A stretch of 55,098 nucleotides of DNA from Rusavskia elegans (GCA_011316305.1 SAUG01000129.1:1-55098), one strand, 5' to 3'. Counted from the first letter of the stretch, positions 12,362 to 24,585 are shown. The notes: generated from the sequence alone by a model not told the origin. A program made the numbers and translations.

Positions 12362-14269
12362 ATGGCGGCAATTCAACATGTTTCCGCAATGACCTTGTCA
12401 GACTATTTTGCGGTGGCCGTACTACTACTGATAACAAAGGTGTGATCTGAGACACTCCAGACATATTACATTAACGCTAATGAAGCCTAGATTGCTGTCA
12501 CGACTATCTACAGGGTTACTTTCCATCCTCTTGCTTCATTTCCAGGACCCTTCCTGGCGAAAGTGACCGACTTCTATAGTGTTTATCATGGATGGTACCA
12601 GGATACTCATGTGGACGCTCGAAGATGTCATGAGCAATATGGTTTGTGACATGTTCAACACCTCTCACAGAACACAAATCTGATCCTCATCCTAGGTGAT
12701 TTTGTTCGCTATGGACCGAATAAGGTATTAGTCAATACAAGTCGTGGCTATGAGGGTAAGCTAGTCTTTCATGGCATGATGCACTCACTCACATCACACG
12801 GCAAAGACATATATGGGAACCTGAAAAATGTCAAGAAGTCGAAGTCCTATTTACCGATGATCCCTTCGGAAGGTGCTTGGAGTATCTTGACGTCTATGGA
12901 CAAGGATATACATCGTCGCAAGCGCAAGATGTCCTCCGAAATGCTTTCTGATAAAGCTTTGCGAGATTTCGAACCCAAGATGATCGATCATGTGAGCGCT
13001 TTCTGCACCAAGCTTATTGAAGACATCGAGCCAAACGAGTATTCCAAGCCGGTCAATATGGTCGAAATCTGTAAGTATTGTGCTAGCCTCTCTTGGTCAC
13101 TTATTGACCTTTGAGGACAGGCAAACGAATGACCACTGATATCATGGGTGACTTCGGATTTGGGCAAAATTTAGGGATGATGAAAGATCCAAAACTGGAC
13201 TTTATCCTTAAGATTTTGCAGAATTACAGCTGGAGGATGGGTGTCTATGACCAGTTTCCTCAGCTAAGTACATTGCATTTGGAGTCTCTTACGTCGTTCT
13301 TCGTCCACCGCACAGAGCTCGGTCGGAAGTGGGAACGTTGGAGTATGAAACTTTCCTCAGCCATCATGGACAAGTCGTCCTCCACCCGAGGTCGGTTCTC
13401 CGTCGTCCTCGATTCAAAGGATCCCCATACTGGAAAAACGCCGCTTGAACCGGAGCTCTGGGCGGAAGGATCATTTATGATGCTGGCTGGTATTTCAACC
13501 ACAGTCTACTTGCAAAAGCGGAGACTAATCTTGTTCTTGCTCAGGGTCCGATACCTCGGCCATCACAATGTGCGCTACCCTGTTCTATCTTACACAAAGA
13601 TGCAACGTCGATGTGTACGACAGATTAATAACGGAAATTCGCGGCGCCTTTACTTCGGTTGACCAGATTCGCTCGGGTGCTGCTCTTGAATCATGTACCT
13701 TCCTGTCGGCTTGCATTGAAGAGTCTATGCGCTTGTCACCACCGACCCCTAGAGCGCCATGGCGAGAAGTCCAGGAGGGCGGAGCAGTGGTCGACGGGAA
13801 GTTCATACCTGAGGGATATGATGTCGGAACGTAAGTCCTCGTATCCCGACTGCAGATATGGCAATGCAGTGTGCTGACTTCGGTTGACCACAGGTCCATC
13901 TACGCTATCCACCACCACCAAGACTATTTTACTGACCCCTTCGACTACTCCCCGGATCGATGGATCCCCAGCGCGTGTCGATCAAAGGAAGAGATCGCTA
14001 TCGCACGCAAGACCGTGAACCCATTCTCTATCGGACCGCGAAGTTGCACTGGTCGATCCATGGCCCTCTTGCAGATAAGACTTGTTATCGCGCGCATCGC
14101 ATGGCTTTACGACTTCCAACGCGCTGATGGAAGTGATGGTCTGGTTGGAGAAGGCGACGTTGTTGAATTCGGTACTGAGCGACGAGCCAAAGAGTACAGA
14201 CTGGAGGCTCATATAACAGCTGCGTGTGATGGTCCCGTACTTGTTTTCCGTCCGAGAGCTAGTGAATGA
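12362..14269 (+). CDS. cytochrome P450 monooxygenase (527 aa)
   Basis: Haem-thiolate monooxygenase anchored in the ER by an N-terminal span (residues about 14-32). Exons: 12362-12439, 12491-12641, 12696-12755, 12807-13070, 13121-13489, 13545-13830 and 13894-14269; the six introns are 50-63 bp with GT/AG ends. The exons sum to 1584 nt without a stop. Landmarks: FHPLASFPGP hinge, WSILTSMDKDIHRRKRK (helix C region), AGSDTSA in helix I near residue 308, ExxR as EESMR near 366, the PDRW motif, and the haem loop FSIGPRSCTGR with its cysteine ligand near 454. The start gives the shortest leader with a membrane span. All catalytic landmarks are intact. The next gene, an alpha/beta hydrolase, is on the same strand 507 bp on. 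The family resembles fungal secondary-metabolism P450s; the substrate is unknown. Confidence 0.95.
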
Positions 14270-14776
14270 CCACGACGATATGATGCGATGGCGAGTGTGA
14301 AATTGGTCCCAGGTTCTGCAGGCTTGTGCGCCTGGAAGAGACCAAAAATTGTTATAGTAGATCGAGAAAGCTCCATAGGAAACTGGTCGGTTACGGAGTC
14401 CGAAGGCTGAGGCGAAAGGGGTTCCATGGATTCTGGTCCCATGAAATTACCGTCGTTTGCCGCAGCCAGCCCCCGACCCGCTTATGCTGTGACACTTCCT
14501 GTGGAGTAGGGATCGTTCAACGTTCCAGACAACGACCCCGCTTACCTTGCAAGTCTCGGATGCACTCTAATGCATGGTTGCCTTCAACAGATACTGTATG
14601 ATGTAATCTTACTGATCTCTGCTGATACATAACCCACAAATCTCTCTTGATTGAGGGTATACTTCGTTCCGATTATTCTTGTCTCTGATAACTTCTTTCA
14701 TTACCACTCAACACTTGCCCCATAAGCCGCGACTTGCCGCAGTCAGCATCAAGATCTCCATCATAGGTCCCTCCTC
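14270..14776. promoter_or_regulatory. intergenic region, P450 to hydrolase
   Basis: 507 bp holding the P450 3' end and presumably the hydrolase promoter. No gene and no named motif seen. Confidence 0.45.
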
Positions 14777-16202
14777 ATGGCTAAGCTTCATCCACCCATG
14801 CAAGAGACAATCGTCGAGGCCGTGCAAGCCTCTCGGCAGTCTCGTCACCAGTCCCTGTGGGAGCCCATATCACTTCGCCAGTACAAAAATGCGAAGGACA
14901 GGCCGGTGCAAGGCCCAATATGGGTAAGCCGGGTGAAACTCGACGCAGGTCTGAATCAGGTCGCGCGACTTGTCGCAGAGGCCGTTCGAAGCCTTGGAAG
15001 CGTCGACAGCTACAACGCATATAGTGGATCGGAAACCTCGACAGTCGACGCTGAGTGGGTCGGAAACCGCGCTGGTGTGTCTAATCCAGAGGAGCCCGAG
15101 CCTATGTTATCAGAGCAAGAAAAGTTCGAAGCTCTGACAGCGGAAGCATCTGACTCTCCCGCTATTCTATATGTCTTCGGAGGAAACTTCACGTAGGTTT
15201 TCCGCGCTGTCACTGTGATGGAGTTACTGACGTTACGGTGAACTTAGTCTGGGCAGCCCAGCACTCTACCGTCGCACCGTAGGTCGCCTTGCTGGACTGA
15301 CTCAAGGACGGGTCCTGACGGTCGGTTATCGTCTTGCCCCTCGACATCCATTTCCGGCCGCCCTCGTCGATATTCTGGTAGCTTACTTGTCCCTCCTGTA
15401 TCCATCGAAGGAGTCTTTCCACAAGGCCATCCCAGCAAAAAGTGTAATACTTGCTGGCGACAGTGCCGGAGCGTGCTTATGCCTATCGGTAATTCAGACC
15501 GTGCTCGCTGCTCGTCAGACTCAACAGACTGAGATCCCGACGGTTGTCTTCAACAACCAACCCGTCAATCTGCTCATGCCTTCGGGTCTTGTCCTTCTCT
15601 CCCCGGCGTTGGACCAAACATGTACATTACCGTCTTGGAAGGCCAATGCGAGCACCGATATTTTGGAAGACTCCTTACCGGCTTACAGCCCCGATTATCC
15701 CACGTGCGAGCTTTGGCCCTCGAATCCGCCCCGGGCAAACCTCTACTGTGAGGCAGATATGCTCGCCCATCCGCTCGTGAGTCCCATCACAGCGCGGTCC
15801 TGGTCTGGATCTCCACCCATGTGGATTGCTACAGGGGGAGGCGAGCGTCTAATCGACGGGGCGAAGCTGCTGGCCCAGACAGCCGCACGCCAAGGCGTTA
15901 CAGTGAACTTCGAAGAATACGAGGCCATGCCGCACTTATGGCCACTCCTGTTCAGGACCTGGCCACAAAGCAAGATCTATATCCAGCATTGGACGAGTGC
16001 TTGTACACGGTTCACGAGTGGGGGAGATAGGCAACTGGCGACCGAAGGAAAACGGATCAAATTGGAGACCCTTGAAACCGAAACGGTGGATGTTCTTCAC
16101 TTGACAAGCCTGAGTCTGCTGGATATGAAGGAGCGCATGAGAGACCATATCAGGAGCTTAAAGCCATTCACGGGGGTTGTGGGTGGAAAAGCATCGTTGT
16201 AG
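14777..16202 (+). CDS. alpha/beta hydrolase, HSL-like esterase (456 aa)
   Basis: A cytosolic esterase/lipase-type hydrolase of the alpha/beta-hydrolase-3 family. Two exons, 14777-15192 and 15248-16202, with a 55-bp intron that joins YVFGGNFT to LGSPALYRRT. The nucleophile elbow is GDSAG (serine near residue 211). A candidate acid is in the stretch GGGERLIDGAKLLAQ and the histidine in MPHLWPL (near 368). The oxyanion-hole motif, usually HGGG, reads FGGN, so the first histidine and third glycine are changed. The region before it, residues 60-125, is a long insert rich in acidic residues. The C-terminus extends about 80 residues past the histidine. It follows the P450 on the same strand and may act on the same metabolite; that is inference. 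Confidence 0.93.
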
Positions 16203-16928
16203 TCTACTTTGTCAAAGCCTTGATTGACACAGTGGTAAGTCTTGTCAGTGAAAACTGCTCGAGGATGGAGTCTGGATCGGTGAGAGAATGGAGGTTCAAC
16301 CATCGGTATCTTCTCTGACTGTGCTGTTTACCTGTTACGCAAGGTAATCAAACTGCATTGTCTTCTCTGTAAAATATCAGGCTCCTTACGAGGAGCATCT
16401 ACAAGCGGCTACGGACCACTTTCCCGGATCATTCGCATACTACTCTATGTCTAGAGTAGGTTCAAGGACGGCACCAGACGATGCGTGTGAACCGACCTCG
16501 ACTGCCAAGCAAACAGGGTTCCCCATCTCGTCGTTCTGCTAACGTCAATTGTTGTCCACAATCCTACTAGAATGTGCATCATGATCCTATAAGTCTAAAC
16601 GGATTTGTTCCCTGCTTCTGCCCTTCCAAAACCGCAACTTCTGATCCGGAAGCCAGTGAAGTAATCAGGGGTCGCAGATCCCCTGACATATCTCCAGTGT
16701 CATGCTCATCTATGCGCCTCAGCGATACAAACCTGATGAGATTCATGCATGGTAACATCAATCTGATGGAGTCTAAAGCAAACAGAAGTGGTACGTCTAA
16801 TAAGTGGCGACCGAAGCGTCAAGCATGCAAAGTGTTTTGGAACCGCAATTAAGGTCAAGTACATCTCCGCAACCTTTGCTTGTCTCTTCCTGCATTGTTT
16901 GTTTCGCCATTAATTTCACCTGAATGTA
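16203..16928. other. intergenic, no gene seen
   Basis: 726 bp of normal GC. Short open frames occur on both strands, without splice partners or family patterns. Confidence 0.45.
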
Positions 16929-17893
16929 ATGCTTTGGGTATGGCAAAACTCTACCATGATCTCTTCCCCACCGTCCGCGGCAGACCATACGCCAGCGCCC
17001 TCGGCGACAACTGTGGGATGGGTTGAGGAGTCCGAAAGACGTGGGATGTTGAGTCTCATTCACTTGTCTCTTTATAATTTTTCTATGTACTTGAGTCGCT
17101 ACACACCCACGCGTATTCAAGCGGCCCTTGATCCGTATCCTACATAAGGTCGCCTTGTCCTTGAAGACACCTATCGCACCCGAACTCATTGCAGTTGAAG
17201 GACTCCAAGAATGGTCCCAGGCACGGGCAGTTGTGAAAGGATGCAAAGAATTGACAGCGGGATTCTCTCAAACTGGTCCACGCCTTTTACATCGGCATGC
17301 TTGCTCTGAGATGTTCTACACCACGTGGCAACCGAGTCATCTGGCCAAACCAGTACACATGGCTCTTGCGACGTGGTCTAATCTCATGGGATGAACACGA
17401 CAAATGGGGTCTATCCGAAGAGCATATACGTGACAAGAGTAACGCAGACGGTACGGCGAAGCTGATAGCCCTTGGTCAGGTCTTGTGATTTGTCGCCCAG
17501 AGTACCATGCGAGCCGCTCATCCCCTTCCACTTGCCCAGCTGGAATCCATGACGCTCAGCTATGTTCCGTTGTTTGCTATCACTTATGCATTCTGGTGGA
17601 TCAAACCCAAAGACGTTCTGACTCCGTCCGTCGTGGAGCTGCCGATTATGTCTGAAGAGCAGCGCACAACTTTCGAATCAATGGCTTTCAGTCACGCATT
17701 CGTTGATGGAGGTATTGGTAATCAAGGTTCCCTCTGGTCAATATGGTCTCTTAGCCGACGGTCAAGACCCCTAAGCTTTCGAGACTCAGCCCAATATTCG
17801 TATACCCTATCTACCCGTGGGGTACGTCTATCGACGGTAGCGTCATCTATAGATGAGCTGTTTGATCCAGGGATAAACGTTATCCACCGGTAA
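16929..17893 (+). pseudogene. broken gene for an uncharacterised fungal membrane protein
   Basis: Family landmarks occur in order but in different frames. GWVEESERRGMLSLI is near 17010-17060 and APELIAVEGLQEWSQAR near 17180-17230. AFYIGMLALR, PRGNRVIWPNQYTWLL, EEHIRDKSNADG, LPLAQLESMTLSYVPL and YAFWWIKPKDV follow from 17290 to 17620. These belong to a large family of fungal multi-pass proteins of unknown role that share an FWWxKPxDV motif. Lesions: a frame change near 17130, another near 17270, and a TGA at 17486-17488 where the family has tryptophan (QVL-stop-FVAQS). The part after 17740 no longer matches the family. No intron explains these breaks. I call it a pseudogene, unless the assembly has indel errors. 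Confidence 0.75.
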
Positions 17894-18295
17894 TGTGCAA
17901 CGAAACGTCTTGGCTGACGTCATGATGGCCAAGACTTTGCAATGACGTACGTGTCATATCGGTCTCAAGCGGTGTATCTCGTAAGCTTATTGAGCGCCGA
18001 TAGAGCAAGGTATGTTGTGTTTGTCTTCTAGAGTGGCTTGATCTGCGAAGTGTGGTCTAAAACAGTCGAAGAACAATTCCAAGCGCTGGAGATCAGACTT
18101 TGGCTGTCTTTGGAGGTGTGGATTATCAAGTGCGTCAAGAGTCGCCTTTTTGTATATTCCGGTAAGTTGTCCGCTGTGCATAGAGGCTGATTGTTCTGAA
18201 CGGCGATAGTAAGTGGGGATCGTGGTTCGACAATCAAGGCAGTCGCTGTAACGAGAAATCAGTATACTCTCGTGGACAACAGAGGATTATATGGT
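17894..18295. other. intergenic, no gene seen
   Basis: About 400 bp between the membrane-protein pseudogene and the 3' end of the lectin-like gene. Nothing supportable. Confidence 0.45.
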
Positions 18296-19329
18296 TCATT
18301 TACCGGATTCCCTTGTCATTGAGATCACTGTCCCGGCGCCGAGGCTGGTCTCGCTAATAGTATACTCATGTTGTTGCAAATTTCTATCACTATCCACTGT
18401 GTACAGCATGATATGCTTTCCACTACCATGACTGACAGGACACAGAGCAAATGTCGAACCTTGAGGCTGCGAGAATCCGGATTTGTGAGCAATCCATGGG
18501 CTGCTGGTTCTACTATTGCTGGTGTATCGGCCCTGGGTAATACCGTTTGCAAAGTCTTTCTCTTGGAACAGGACCACGAGCTGTTGAGATGCACGGTAGA
18601 AGTCTTGGTTCCAGTATGCTGCAAGGAAGGTCGAATTGCTTCCGCGGTACAGTCCGCTGAAGTTGTCAACCTTCCATGCCTGCGAATCGTTGGATGGAGC
18701 CTGACGTTCGAAGAGCTCATCTGCGACGGTCATGTAGTAAATATTCTTTAATTGTAGAAACACATCAGAGACTTGTGACGGAAGGGAATGATATGATAGG
18801 TACCGGCGAATAGTTGTAGCTAGCATGCGGGTAGCCGGCCGCTGCCGCTAGAGGTGTACCAGATTTGACTGCATTGCTGATAACATTCATCTGCCATGGA
18901 CATCGCCAGGACGTGCTATTATCCCATGCAGATTCCCGAATCCTATTCAAGCTGCCAATGATAGTTGACTCTACTGTGTAAGATGCCATCAAGATCAGTC
19001 CATTGTAGCGCGGCCAAACCCGTGTTCTGGTAGGGCTCTCGTGAAGTCGGCAACGGGACATTTGTGGGAACTGTGGTGGGGACCGTACTGGGAGCGGGAT
19101 CAGGCAGAGTACCAGATTCTTCCCTCTCCTGAGCTATTTGAGTGCCACCTACACCACCACGGATTGCACTCCCCAGGATTATGATAAGAACCGCAAGAAG
19201 TAGACGGATGAATGTCTTGCGTTTCAGACCAAGGATTCTGGGTGCAGGTGTGGGGATTTGAATCTCTGACTGTCTCCTAGGTACAGGAATGGCTGCAACG
19301 TGCTTTCCGCCGTCATGGAAGTCGATCAT
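18296..19329 (-). CDS. membrane-anchored fucose-lectin-like protein, one frame slip
   Basis: Type II membrane protein with a cytosolic head, one span (LLLAVLIIILGSAIRGGVGG, residues about 43-62), a Pro/Thr/Ser linker and a beta-propeller domain like the fungal fucose-specific lectins. Exons by descending coordinate: 18804-19329 and 18296-18745, intron 58 bp. Landmarks: NTGLAALQWTDLDG, RIRESAWDNSTSW, LAAAAGYPHASYNY, LVVLFQEKDFANGITQGRY, FSQPQGSTFALCPV and YTVDSDRNLQQHEYTIS. Between HSRVNYHWQL and NRIRESAW (near 18946-18952) one base is extra, so the frame stops at a TAG; the exon total is 3n+1, which fits a single insertion. It could be a recent loss or an assembly error. The lectin type is inferred from the repeat pattern; sugar binding is not shown. 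Confidence 0.82.
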
Positions 19330-20251
19330 TTTCCATTGTCATAATTGGTGATCATGCGGAAGAACTGCGAGCGCTGGTCGACTTCCAGACTGGTCGGCGA
19401 AATGTTTTGGAGTAGCATCAATGTTCTAGATTGTGATTTTGACGCAACAGCTAGACGAAAGAAGTAGATGGTGCAATCCAGAATGTAACGACTGTCCAGA
19501 TACCCAAAGATATGGTCCCCAAAGAAGATCCGACCAAGAGTGGAAATTAGGCAAAGGGTCAGAAGGGCATACCCACAGCGTAAAGATACATAAGAGGCTT
19601 TTACATATGAGACGGCTGATTGCAACAAGCAAGGCCACAATGTTAGGTCCGCTGCCTAAGTTTCAGCCGTGACAGTGACAGATCTGGCCTTGCCCGTGCA
19701 TACATGGCTGGCGCTAATTGCATCGTTGTCATTGACCACAGATATTGCGTGTCCCCAAGCTTAGACGACAAACGGCCAGTCATCAGAATGGCTGATGCCC
19801 ACATCGCAGCTTTGTCAAGGACATTGCATGGGACTGAAAGCAGTGACCGTTCTTGTCGGCGTCAAACGGATGGCATTCATTGGTCGATCGGAGATCGCGC
19901 TGAACTTTGCCGGATGCTTGGCAGCGGGAACTGAAGCTCGTCCAATCAGAAGAGCTGGTGAAAGGGGTTTAGCGGCAGAATCAGCCGCGAGGGTGGGACC
20001 TGAAACACCACAACTTTCACACAGTCACGCGACAAGAGAGGGAGGGTGTAAAAGTGGAGAGATATCGCCTTATGAACACGTACACGTGTTCGCTGTAGGG
20101 GAGTTACTGGCATATGGAATGAATTTCCTCAAGCTGGCTTCGCACAGTCGCATTCCAGCCTGCGTTGGCACACATAACCCCACACCAGCGATGGTCAAGA
20201 AGGCCAATTTTCCTTGGAGTTGACGCTGGTTCTGTCCTTCGTGAAGTCGCA
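19330..20251. promoter_or_regulatory. divergent intergenic region, lectin-like gene and GH63 pseudogene
   Basis: About 920 bp between two head-to-head genes. A 142-codon plus-strand frame (19795-20223) has no family match and biased composition; I do not call it a gene. Confidence 0.45.
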
Positions 20252-22760
20252 ATGTCACCTCTCATCTATTTCTTGGGCTTCGTCTGGTTACTACTGCTAT
20301 CAGCAAGTGAAGGACTGTCAGAAGCAAACGATGCTTCTCTACTCTGGGGACCGTACCGTCCCAACCTCTCTGTCGGTATCAGACCCCGTTACAAGTTTCA
20401 CTCGTGGCAGGCCTCATGTGGTCCAATGCCGATAGTTTCACAAGCCTGTTGACCAGTATATATCCAAGAGATTCGACCCCATCCATTAACGACTTATCCG
20501 CATCGCAATGCAGATCTTCGCCATAGCTGTGAGCATGATGAAGGTATGGCTGGCTGTGGCTGGACAAGCTACGATATCCGAACTGGAGGAGCCCACGTCG
20601 TCAATGATACCGGCAATCAGGTGGATCTTGTCACAAAGTTCTCTAAGCCTGCGGAAGGCAATTGGGGGCTGAGGGTGACAAGTCTCCCCAGGGAAGATGC
20701 AGCCAGTCATGAGCAGACTAGTCTATTCTTCTATGTTGGCATGGAAGGAGCAGGAGCAACCCCAGGTTGTGTGAACAGCTTCTCCGGTGGTTTTACCTGT
20801 ACAGGTAGGACAAGCGAGTTGGGCAACTTCAATGTACTGGTCCTAGATCGTCAGTCAGACAACAGTACTTTCAAGAAAACTTCTGTCAAGAGTCTCACGG
20901 TAGCACCAGATGACATCTAGCAAGCCAAGTCAATCTTGTCTGAGGAGCTCAAACGTTCCTCTTCTCACGAAGGATTGCTGGAAGAACAAGCAGGACAAGG
21001 TAATCTCCACTTTGTACAGAAGACTTTCGAAGGAACCTTCGAATTTGACGTGTTATTCTCTTCCGACATCATTTCTCAGACGATGACATCAGACGTCCTT
21101 ACCGAAGGAATCTCAGAAGCGCATTTAGGATTTTAAGAGCGTTTTCGCTCAGTGTATACGCCATCAGGCCCTTTCCAGACGGAGGAATACGCTAGATTCT
21201 TCCAACACCTTCTGTCTAATCTCATAGGTGGGGATTGGCTACTTCCATGGGAAGAGTAGAGTCGACACATCGTCTCCGCTAGAGTATTCTGAGGCGGGCC
21301 TTAACTTCTGGGAGAAAGCCACCTCCGCCCGAGCACATGCTGTCATTGAGGTACATGGCCCTTACCATCTTTTCAGCACTGTACCTTCAAGACCCTCCTT
21401 CCCTCGAGGCTTTCTTTGGGATGAAGGGTTTCATCTACAAGTTGTCCTGGACTGGGACATGGACCTCGCTTTGGAGATCGTCTCGAGTTGGTTCGAATTG
21501 ATGAACGAGGACGGTTGGATTGCCAGAGAACAGAACCTCCGCCCCGAGGCGAGGAGCAAGGTGCCCCCCGAGTTTCAAGTCCAATATCCGCATTATGCCA
21601 ATCCACCTACGATGTTTTCTGTCCTCGGAGCATTCCTGGATCGTCTCAAGGAGCCACCATTGTATTCTGGAGCACCAAGCCAGCACTTGTCCGATTTCGC
21701 AGTAGGGAAAGGCTTTCTCAACGAGATCTATCCCAAGCTCAAAACACATTATGAATGGTTTTGTCGAACGCAGGCCGGGAAATTGACAAACTATCAGCGT
21801 CCAGGCTCTGCCATCAATCAAGCATACCGATGGCGAGGTCGCACACGGCAACATACTTTGACTAGCGGTCTAGATGATTGCCCACGCGCGCAGCCACCCC
21901 ACCCGGAAGAGCTGCACGTGGATGCTCTCAGCTGGGTCGGCTCCATGGTCATGACCTTGAAACTAATCTCGGTGTTCCTTGGCGAAAAAGAATACGAAAG
22001 GATCTTCTCGGAACAAGAAACAGATATTATCCGAATCATCCATGAGATTCACCGGTCTGAGCCAGACAAAGCGTATTGTGATACTACAGTAGTGAACAGA
22101 ACCACACGCAAGGTGTGCCACAAGGGTTATTTATCAGTGCTGCCCTTCTGCCTCGGACTTGTAGATCCAAACAATCCACATCTAGGGGCGTTCCTGGATC
22201 TGATACATGATCCGGAGGAGCTATGGAGCCCCTTTGGTATCCGTAGTCTCAGTATCAAGGACAAGTATTAAGGCACAGGGGAGAACTACTGGAGAGCTCC
22301 GGTCTGGATAAATATTAATTACATGGTATTAGAGAATCTACTCGTAACTCTAGGACCTGAGGTTATGAGAATGCATCCGCTTACCCAAGAAAAGGAGCTC
22401 GCTCAACAGGGTGGTCTTCATCAATCAAGGGCCAGCGAAATGTACAGAGAAATTCGGTTCAACCTAGTGATTACAGTATTTACATCCTGGAACGATACAG
22501 GCTATGCACGGGAACAATACAACGCCGACACCGGCAAAGGTCAAAGGACACAGCACTTCACTGGCTGGACAGCACTGATCATGAATGTTCTTGCGATGCC
22601 TAATGTTCCAGAAAGATCTCCGGCACGTGGTGCAGGGATCATCAGTGAGCCAGTGGACTTGAGAGGCTCAGACATACAACTGTACATCGTCATGGGCATC
22701 GCTTTCTTCGTTTACTTCTTCCGGAGACGGCTAATCAAGCTTTGTAGAAGATCCGTCTGA
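20252..22760 (+). pseudogene. GH63 mannosyl-oligosaccharide glucosidase (glucosidase I), multiply broken
   Basis: The intact enzyme is an ER type II membrane protein that removes the terminal glucose from N-glycans. Here the N-terminal span (YFLGFVWLLLLSA) is followed by LLWGPYRPN, GLMWSNADSF, RHSCEHDEGMAGCGW (rebuilt across an intron at 20456-20513) and WGLRVTSLPRED. Later come IGYFHGK, PSRPSFPRGFLWDEGFH, DGWIAREQ, LDDCPRA, GYLSVLPF, ENYWRAPVWININY, TGWTALIMN and a C-terminal span. Lesions: a one-base slip near 20397, TAG at 20918 (family tryptophan), TAA at 21134, a one-base slip near 21226, and TAA at 22269 just before GTGENYWR. Length and domain order are full, so it died after arriving complete. 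A functional copy is expected elsewhere in the genome. Confidence 0.9.
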
Positions 22761-23660
22761 CTCGCGAGCTAAAATAGCACGTGCTTCTCTCCAAGCTCCT
22801 GCCGGAGTCACAGACACCATTTCTACGCCCCAAAGGCCTTGAGTCCGTACCCAAAGAGTGAATTGCGATGCTCCAGCTAAGACAACACTCGCGAATATTC
22901 GCCCCTTTAGGCTTGGCATCACTCTCAATTCACTGCTAGCCATGCTTATCGACTCTTGTGGAACAAAGTTAGCCGACAGTTTGCATGCTTTACGCTGTCT
23001 GGTCGAATCTACTTGCAGGTGGCTTTCCGGGCACATGGTCAAATCAATCAAAGACTTTCGAGGAAGGAAAGGATATTCAACTAATCCCATCATAAGTCGC
23101 GGTAGTGATGTATTGATGTGCTCGAAGCGAATGTTTCTGCGTGCTAACGTATGTGGCAGATTGCTCATGTCCTCCCAATCCAGGATGCAAGCGAGAATAT
23201 TCCTTCCCGTGAGACAGACACAGTCCGGATTGAGTTTTCTTTGACGAGAAAAGTATAAATTCTCCGTGGTCGCATGCATGTATGACAGCGTTAATGTGTC
23301 GTGCATCGACTTTAGCTCCGGGCGATGCAAGGGCTGTCAACACTAGTCTCGATACAGCCAGCTTAGACGACGAACCTACTTTATCGATCAATCCGTGGTC
23401 CGCCAGAATCTCTTGACGAAAGTTTACTTGACCGCCATCACGGCAATGAGATCCAAAGGATCTTCTAGAACGTGGCGTACCCGAGGCTCTACCTCACTCT
23501 TGAGATCTTGCTCGGGAGTATATCCACATTCGGTCCGGTGGAATCGGAAAATCCAGAGGGATACAGCACCGAAACTGGGTATAAGAAGGAAGCAAATGCC
23601 CCAATGGCCAACTCCCACACCAGCCTCTGAATATATATCTCTTCTTCTTCTGCCATTGAT
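22731..23660 (-). CDS. hypothetical protein, structure unresolved
   Basis: A 200-codon minus-strand frame (22731-23330) reads as protein-like sequence with CILDWEDMSNLPHTLARR and LAGASQFTLWVRTQGLWG. Upstream frames continue in kind: 23077-23391 (SKLAVSRLVLTALASPGAK) and 23424-23618 (RVRHVLEDPLDLIAVMAVK). An ATG near 23654 opens MAEEEEIYIQRLVWELAIG. The pieces sit in different frames and I could not find GT/AG sites that join them cleanly, so this is either a multi-exon gene that I have not solved or a decayed one. The 3' end overlaps the GH63 pseudogene by 30 bp on the other strand. No family recognised. Confidence 0.35.
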
Positions 23661-23712
23661 ATGTCCTAGAGACTACGTTCTTCCCTGCTCGAACTGAATA
23701 CTACTGTCCATC

Positions 23713-24585
23713 ATGGTTTCCGGACGCAAGGTCTTGGTTCTACTTGGCCTCGTGGCTTTCACCGGTACTAACAACCTCCATGCCACATGTATTGGGTTCC
23801 ACTGATGACGCATTCATCCTCAGCCGCCCAACAGTGCCAAGACTATTGGAAGGGTACCGCCCCTATCTGCAGACCGACCGACGACTGCGACTCCACGCAT
23901 CGTTACAACGGCGTCCAGGACGTCCGCGGAGACGGTGCCAGATGCTTCACAGGCAAAAAGAAATTATGCCAGTGCATTGCCCCTGGGGGCGGTCCCGGAT
24001 GTATACCAGTCCTGCCGCCGAGGACTCTCACTATCATGAAGGGTTGGGTCACCCTCTGTTACAATCGCTGCAGGGTCTACATCTGTGGTGTCAAGCTTTT
24101 CCGTTTCTGGAAGAAGCGGGAGGTACCGATGCTAGATGGGCGACGAGGAGGCGTACGAGGACTGTATCCACGACGTATGCTCCATGTATATTTCCGTGAA
24201 GTTGGATTTACGACCTTGCTGACGAAATGAGGGTACAGGTATTCCATGTGAAGAAGCACCCGAGCAGCTCCGTTGCCAACAACCGGATCCGGAGCCACCA
24301 CTCCCAACAAACGACATATCTTCGAAGCCGTTGACGCAGGAGGATGTCCTCAGCTATTTCAAGCAGACCGAGACCGGAGCTCTGACCGAACTAGTTGCCG
24401 CCCTTGGCCAAGACACTGCTGGCAAGTCTAAAGAAGAACTCGTCGATGCAGCGTACACTCAGTTCACATCAACCATGACAACGCTCGATATCGAGAAGGT
24501 TGACCCCAAGACCAGCCTCGAAAGTTTTGAGCAGGGGCCAGCCGCCTGGACGTATATTGACGGACGAACCGTGGCTCAAACATAG
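23713..24585 (+). CDS. small cysteine-rich secreted protein (candidate effector)
   Basis: Signal peptide MVSGRKVLVLLGLVAFTAA, cut near AQQC. The first intron (23765-23823, 59 bp) is firm. The mature part has closely spaced cysteines: QQCQDYW, APICRPTDDC, RCFTGKKKLCQC, GPGCIPV, TLCYNRCRVYICG. After 24089 the model is uncertain. One reading keeps a single frame to 24174 and splices at 24175-24238. Another uses two introns (24090-24135 and 24175-24231) and gives YEDCIHD joined to GTGIPCEEAPEQLRC, which suits the cysteine pattern better. The last exon is clear, with SYFKQTETGALTELVAALGQ and a TAG stop at 24583-24585. It has no catalytic motif. Its 3' end is 114 bp before a 258-bp direct repeat. 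Effector role is inference only. Confidence 0.62.

Noticed and set aside
19795..20223. 142-codon plus-strand frame
   Set aside because: No homology pattern and no partner exon; it lies in a divergent promoter region.
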